DNA of 64,000 nt, from contig CM067069.1 of assembly GCA_033980235.1 (NCBI GenBank), positions 2,596,255-2,660,254 of the forward strand. The letters run 5' to 3'. The position numbers were made by a program, and so were the translations under genes. Position 1 is the first letter of the stretch; every line of letters begins with the position of its first letter. Of this stretch, positions 59,801-64,000 are shown one piece after another. The notes beneath the pieces were generated by a model. The model had not been told where the DNA came from. It made no database searches and saw only the letters and a list, made by a program, of their open reading frames with translations. The DNA comes from Diadema setosum (Eukaryota > Echinodermata > Echinoidea > Diadematoida > Diadematidae).

Positions 59801-61707
59801 GAGTGTACTTCACAAATTTTTGTAGATCTATGCTGATGACTATATTTCTATCATATTCTGACTGACTGACCAATCTCTTATCATATTTCATTCTCCTGGA
59901 GGTAATATCAAAATGAACTGACAAAGATTAACATGACTGCAGCTATCTGACATCTGAAATAAAGTCATATAATTCTTCTGAGATAAAATTGCCAGCAACA
60001 TATTAAACACCATTTGCTGATCTAAGATTTAGGCCTCGTTCCACAATGGAAGGACTATATTCTCAAATTAATATTGAAGAAAAATGTTCATCCTTGGTAA
60101 TCTCTGAAGTCATAGCTGTGGCCTAGTTATGGGTTGTACACTGTCACAGTCTGGTGGTGTCAACAGTCTAATGGTCATTTCAGTCCACTCCAGTGGACAT
60201 TAGTTAGTCTACGGATCAAACTCATATTACAATATTAGAAACATTTTTTTTTATTTGTGATATTAAACAGTGGCAATTCTCATAGCTGTACCAAGCAATA
60301 ACCATGACATTTGTCTCACCTTCTGTCATGAATGAAGGCAAAAACTATGTTAAAAAATAAATCTAAGAGTTTAATCTACAGTAATAGGCCATTTGGCATC
60401 ATTATGGCTCCGTTTTTAATGATGGGAGTAGCTGTTTGTTTCAAGCTCTCCTAAAACCAGTACACTGTTATGAAATCACTAATAATGAGCCACACGAGTG
60501 CAAATACCATCAATGTTATAATCCTTTTGCCGAGTTCAACTTTTCCACAGAGCTGGAATGATCCTAGTGTAGCAACATCTTGGTGGCACTTGGTCAGTCT
60601 TCCATGATTCCATCGTGAAGACTGCTACCCGCGGAAGTTCCAAGGCGGGCTTGAGGAGCTTGCTCAGGCAGGTGGTACTGCCCTGGACTAGATTCGCAGC
60701 TTAGATATCAGCTTATAAGTCTATAACCCCTCATCCACCCCATTTTATTGCATCATACGACAGAAGAAGTAGGCACTTGGTCCAATATCACAAACATCCA
60801 TACGTTCTAAAAATACCAGTGCACAATAATGCAATGAATTCATAATGAATCCCATGTAAATACCACACAACTGCAAACACTAGGAAACTTCTCTTGTGTT
60901 TGCTATTGAGCAACACTCTCCATATTATCTGTAAATTGTCGATGCAAAAGGTTTACACTCCAAAACCTCACTGTCACTCCCTCGAGGTAATTTCAAGCAC
61001 ATGCACACAATGACCAAGCATAGTAGGCAATTCAAAAACACCCCAGTATACTGGAGTCACACTTGAGACCTCTTCACAACTGTGGTCCTGTGCGGTTAAC
61101 CACGCTGGTTCCCCAGCAGGTTTTTGCCAGGCTTCATAACTAGGTGAGGGCACTACCGTCAAACTCTGAACTGAAGCGCAAATCTTCTTCTTGTTTGCAA
61201 TTGTCATTCTTTGAAACATGGGTTAACCCATTGAGTCCCTTAATCCACATTCATACAGTTTGGCACTGTATTTGTGTATTATAATTTTTACTAAAACTCC
61301 AAACTAAAACTTCATTAGGTGGAATGAGACCACTTTTGTTAGAGTCCCGTTAGTGCCAAATACAGTTGCATGTTTTGTTTGTGAAATTATCAAAAACTCA
61401 AGAATTGACAGATTTGTAATGATCATTAGATTGGCAACACCTTTCAAAAATATTAAAGTTGAAAATTCTCCCTCAAATGTTCTAACATTTGTACTTTTTC
61501 TGCTTTTGGGCACACATAATGATTTTAATCAGTTCAATCCTATATAATCTCCAATATCTGATATGCAGTAAAATTGATGGGTGCCAAAACAATTTTTTTT
61601 TTTTTTTTTTGGGGGGGGGGGGCAAATCTAAGTTTGCACCTAACATGACTGTTTATTTGAAACTCTCTTTGACATGAACATACAAAAGGTAATTAGTATT
61701 CACTCAC
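56816..61707. other. Intronic DNA, no gene found
   Basis: Contains a fragment of the 556-bp fold-back element at 58225-58335 and GC-richer patches at 58740-59130 and 60600-60700. A minus-strand open frame of 81 codons at 61219-60974 matches nothing I know. Poly-T/poly-G at 61592-61622. If the signal-peptide exon belongs to the receptor, the missing N-terminal exon(s) should be here or further left. Confidence 0.4.
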
Positions 61708-61745
61708 CTGCTCAGCGCGAGTAGCAGAACCACGGAAGATGACAT
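61708..61745 (-). CDS. Candidate first coding exon: signal peptide start
   Basis: An ATG at 61745-61743 opens a short frame, M-S-S-S-V-V-L-L-L-A-L-S, that runs into a textbook donor (AGCAG|GTGAGT) after 38 coding bases (12 codons plus two bases). A short polar start followed by VVLLLAL is what the beginning of a cleavable signal peptide looks like, and class C receptors have one. It is on the same strand as, and upstream of, the receptor exons. A pyrimidine-rich stretch precedes the ATG, consistent with 5' untranslated sequence. The link to the receptor is inference: no exon bridging it to exon A was found, and such a short match could be chance or belong to another gene. Confidence 0.4.
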
Positions 61746-64000
61746 GAAAAGAAGAGAGAAGAGAAGAAAAAGATGGTAAGTTTTTTTACAGGTACAAGTC
61801 ATCAACTGCATTCAAAGTGTTTGATCGCAAAAAAAAAAAAGGATAAAGCACCATTTTTAAACATTTTGAATAAGTCCTTCATCAGTTAAATCAGTTAGCT
61901 GCTGAGTAGGACATTTTGTACATGTATATCATATTTCAGTCTACGAATGAATCATTCTTCATTTTCCCTGTGTGAAATAAAGAATACCTTCAGCATTGGA
62001 ATAAAACCACTGCATCAACGGTTTTGCAATTTCCCACTTTTTTTTAATAATTAATGCATGCCAGACCTTCTTCTATAAGTAGCGGATTTAGTACAGGTCC
62101 AAATACATTGCCTAAATCTGTCAAGGGTTGGTAACTATGCATTAAGGTCATGCATTCTCAAGGTCCCTCTAGAGATAAGTGAACCTACTTAGCAGCCATT
62201 CCTAAGCTTGTACGGTCATTCACTTTGCTGACATAGTTTCCATATCAAATGCAGAAATACATTCTCTAAACATGCCTTCTAACCATTAACAGCAAACCAA
62301 CAAATCATTACACGTTTCTCAACTCTACCTTTCCTCTGTTTCAGATTCTTTTTCATTCCACAACTTTTTCCCTCTTTGCCTCATATCCTGTCTCCCTTGC
62401 AGTAAGTCTCTATTCTGCCAAAGTTCTAGTCTTCCTGTCTTCCCATCTTTTCTACACTCCAAATTTTTCTATTCCTCATCATATCTCTCCTGTTGTTACC
62501 TCCTAAATTGCTTCCTACAATTGCATTTCCCTTAAAAAGGCTGTTTCCTGTATATATCTATATACACACATTATATAGAAAGATTGCAACATTCTCTTTT
62601 CTATATTGCAATATCCCCTTTATTAGTCCCACCTTCCTCTTTTCTTCCATCACTTCTTTCTTTTCTTTTTCCAGTGTCCAAATCTTTCCCTCTTTTGTTG
62701 TACCTTGCTCAGAGTGGACACCTTCGTCACTTTTCTCCGAACAGAGGAGTACTTAAGGAAATGATGGGAGCGAATTGGACATTCTGACACATCAAATTTC
62801 TGCGAGCCGGGCCGACATCGCCAAAACTCCCCCTGCCCCAATTGAGCAAGTTTCCGTCTTCTGTCACAGCGTTCGGATCCATTCTGAACCATTTCTGATG
62901 CGGGCCTATTTGTATCAATTGGACACGCCATTTTAAAAGCTATACCCTTCCCTCTCCGCTCCGCAGCGCCATTGGCGATGCTAAATGCCGCACTGTGCCG
63001 ATTCCACTTAGCGTCTGAATTACCAGCAGCCCTCTTAATGGACGCTCATATACTTGCTCAATGCACGTACGTGATTTGTTCTCATCTGCTAAAAGACAGG
63101 ATTTCTATCATTCTACATGTCAGGCTATTCCTGGAACGTTCGCTTCCCTCGATACATCCGGCGAAGCAACTGTTGCTAAAGCGCCAGCCGCCTGCCCTGG
63201 GAGGAAGAGGGGTGATGATGCCCTAAGTGGCACGCTAGCAATCTGAACAAAACCACATCTATAATATCATGGCTTGCACCTGTATCAAATAGTGTGGAAT
63301 AATGCCACCCCCCCCCCCACCCCCGAAAAAGAAAAAAAAAACAGCAACAAGAGAATGGAAATGGGAATATCTGTTCTTGATATCATCCTACTAATAAAAC
63401 AACACAAATTCTTTAATGACTTCAATGATGTAAAAAGCACGAGATATATTGTGTAGCCGTTGGCCATTCATGCACTTTGGGAAATAAGAACTCTTTTTTT
63501 TTCATCATTTTGTGTAAAGAAAAAGTAAATCCACATTTAAAGGAATGGAATGGATGCCATTTTGAAATAGATGCAGACTTTTTAACCCATTTGTTATTCA
63601 CAAGAAATTCACAAATGATTTTGCATTGTACACTGTACATTGTACACTTAATATTTTTAATTTCCTCAATCGATAAATAAACCTCGCAACTTTCAATGGA
63701 TGTAAAAGGAACATCTTACATTGTGTTTATGTATATTGGTAACATGGCATTAGTTCAAATATGGTTCAAATTTGATAGCCCTCAGCTGATGAATAAATCA
63801 CAACTTTCAGTGGTTATAAATGAAGCTTCATAAATCATGTTTACATTTATCAAGGCATTTTAATTAAAAAAAAATAGGGTACATATTTGATAGGCCTATG
63901 ATTACCAAACTTAAAATGTAATGTTACTACTTCTCAATTCATGAGCTTTTTCATGAACTGAAATGTAATTGAACAAAGTGGATTTGTAACTCATCAAAAG
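61746..64000. other. 5' flank of the proposed gene
   Basis: A pyrimidine-rich stretch (62300-62720) is followed by a CpG-containing, GC-richer island (62780-63245) that may hold the promoter. A minus-strand frame of 93 codons opens at ATGGCGTGTCC (62931) but looks like nothing known. Beyond 63250 the DNA is AT-rich with a poly-C near 63307. No gene found. Confidence 0.4.
62900..63000 (-). promoter_or_regulatory. Candidate core promoter upstream of the proposed first exon
   Basis: Read on the minus strand, a GCCAATGG box (around 62975-62968) is followed some 30 bases later by GCTTTTAAAATGG (around 62943-62931), an AT-rich TATA-like element. It sits in a CpG-containing island (about 62780-63245) roughly 1.2 kb upstream of the candidate first coding exon. 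The motifs are visible. Promoter activity is inferred from position and composition only. Confidence 0.22.

Larger units (their letters stand above)
1..61745 (-). other. GABBR1: GABBR1-like gene locus (partial, minus strand)
   Basis: Span of one minus-strand gene, built from three securely identified ligand-binding-domain exons (13178-13044, 10181-10011, 9462-9295) and one tentative signal-peptide exon (61745-61708). GABA-B receptors are class C G-protein-coupled receptors of the plasma membrane. They are obligate heterodimers in which the GABBR1 subunit binds GABA and GABBR2 couples to Gi/o proteins. The last exon found ends after VFCE in phase 0. The exons for the rest of the flytrap domain, the membrane domain and the coiled-coil tail are not visible and should lie left of base 1. 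If the first exon is assigned correctly, more than 61 kb of this gene lies in the window, nearly all of it intron. Confidence 0.6.

Noticed and set aside
60974..61219. Minus-strand open frame of 81 codons near the proposed first exon
   Set aside because: No similarity to the receptor or any family I know; no clear acceptor or donor in frame.

Overview
This is an intron-dominated, AT-rich eukaryotic (animal) window. The only protein-coding content I can defend is part of one minus-strand gene for a metabotropic GABA-B receptor of the GABBR1 (agonist-binding) type. The organism is most likely a marine invertebrate deuterostome, with an echinoderm as first guess. That rests on long introns, many short terminal-inverted-repeat elements and a GABBR1-like sequence close to, but distinct from, the vertebrate protein. 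No ribosomal or transfer RNA gene, CRISPR array, prokaryotic operon or virus was recognised.

Three consecutive exons of the receptor's ligand-binding (Venus flytrap) domain lie at 13178-13044, 10181-10011 and 9462-9295, reading right to left. All three start and end in phase 0 with GT/AG borders. Together they encode 158 residues running without a gap from the first conserved cysteine of the domain to the VFCE motif. Residues equivalent to the agonist contacts Ser246, Ser269, His286 and Tyr366 of human GABBR1a are kept. The rest of the domain, the seven membrane helices and the C-terminal tail must lie to the left of base 1. A short exon with a signal-peptide-like start (61745-61708, MSSSVVLLLALS, ending at CAG|GTGAGT) could be the first coding exon. 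If so, a first intron region of about 48 kb fills most of the window. The exon(s) for the start of the ligand-binding domain, expected in that interval, were not found.

The rest is intronic or flanking DNA dense in repeats. (1) About 93-bp elements flanked by TTAA, eight copies, with a conserved central palindrome. (2) A 255-bp element with 37-bp perfect terminal inverted repeats, two copies. (3) Fold-back elements that begin TTAAAGG, including a 556-bp one with roughly 200-bp arms and a separate family of four copies. (4) Elements ending TACTGTAAAA that carry TTTCGCG-like motifs, one of which abuts a splice acceptor. (5) A two-copy family beginning CACTGYAAAA, full of GGTGTTAA motifs. (6) A nearly perfect 42-bp satellite of about 26 units at 18265-19353. 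(7) Purine-rich, AT-rich, (TGTC)n, (GTAT)n, (CA)n and GAGGAG minisatellite tracts.

Several GC-richer, non-repetitive islands (near 24.4, 40.6, 45.1 and 62.8-63.2 kb) are possible conserved regulatory DNA. The last lies just upstream of the proposed first exon and could hold its promoter.
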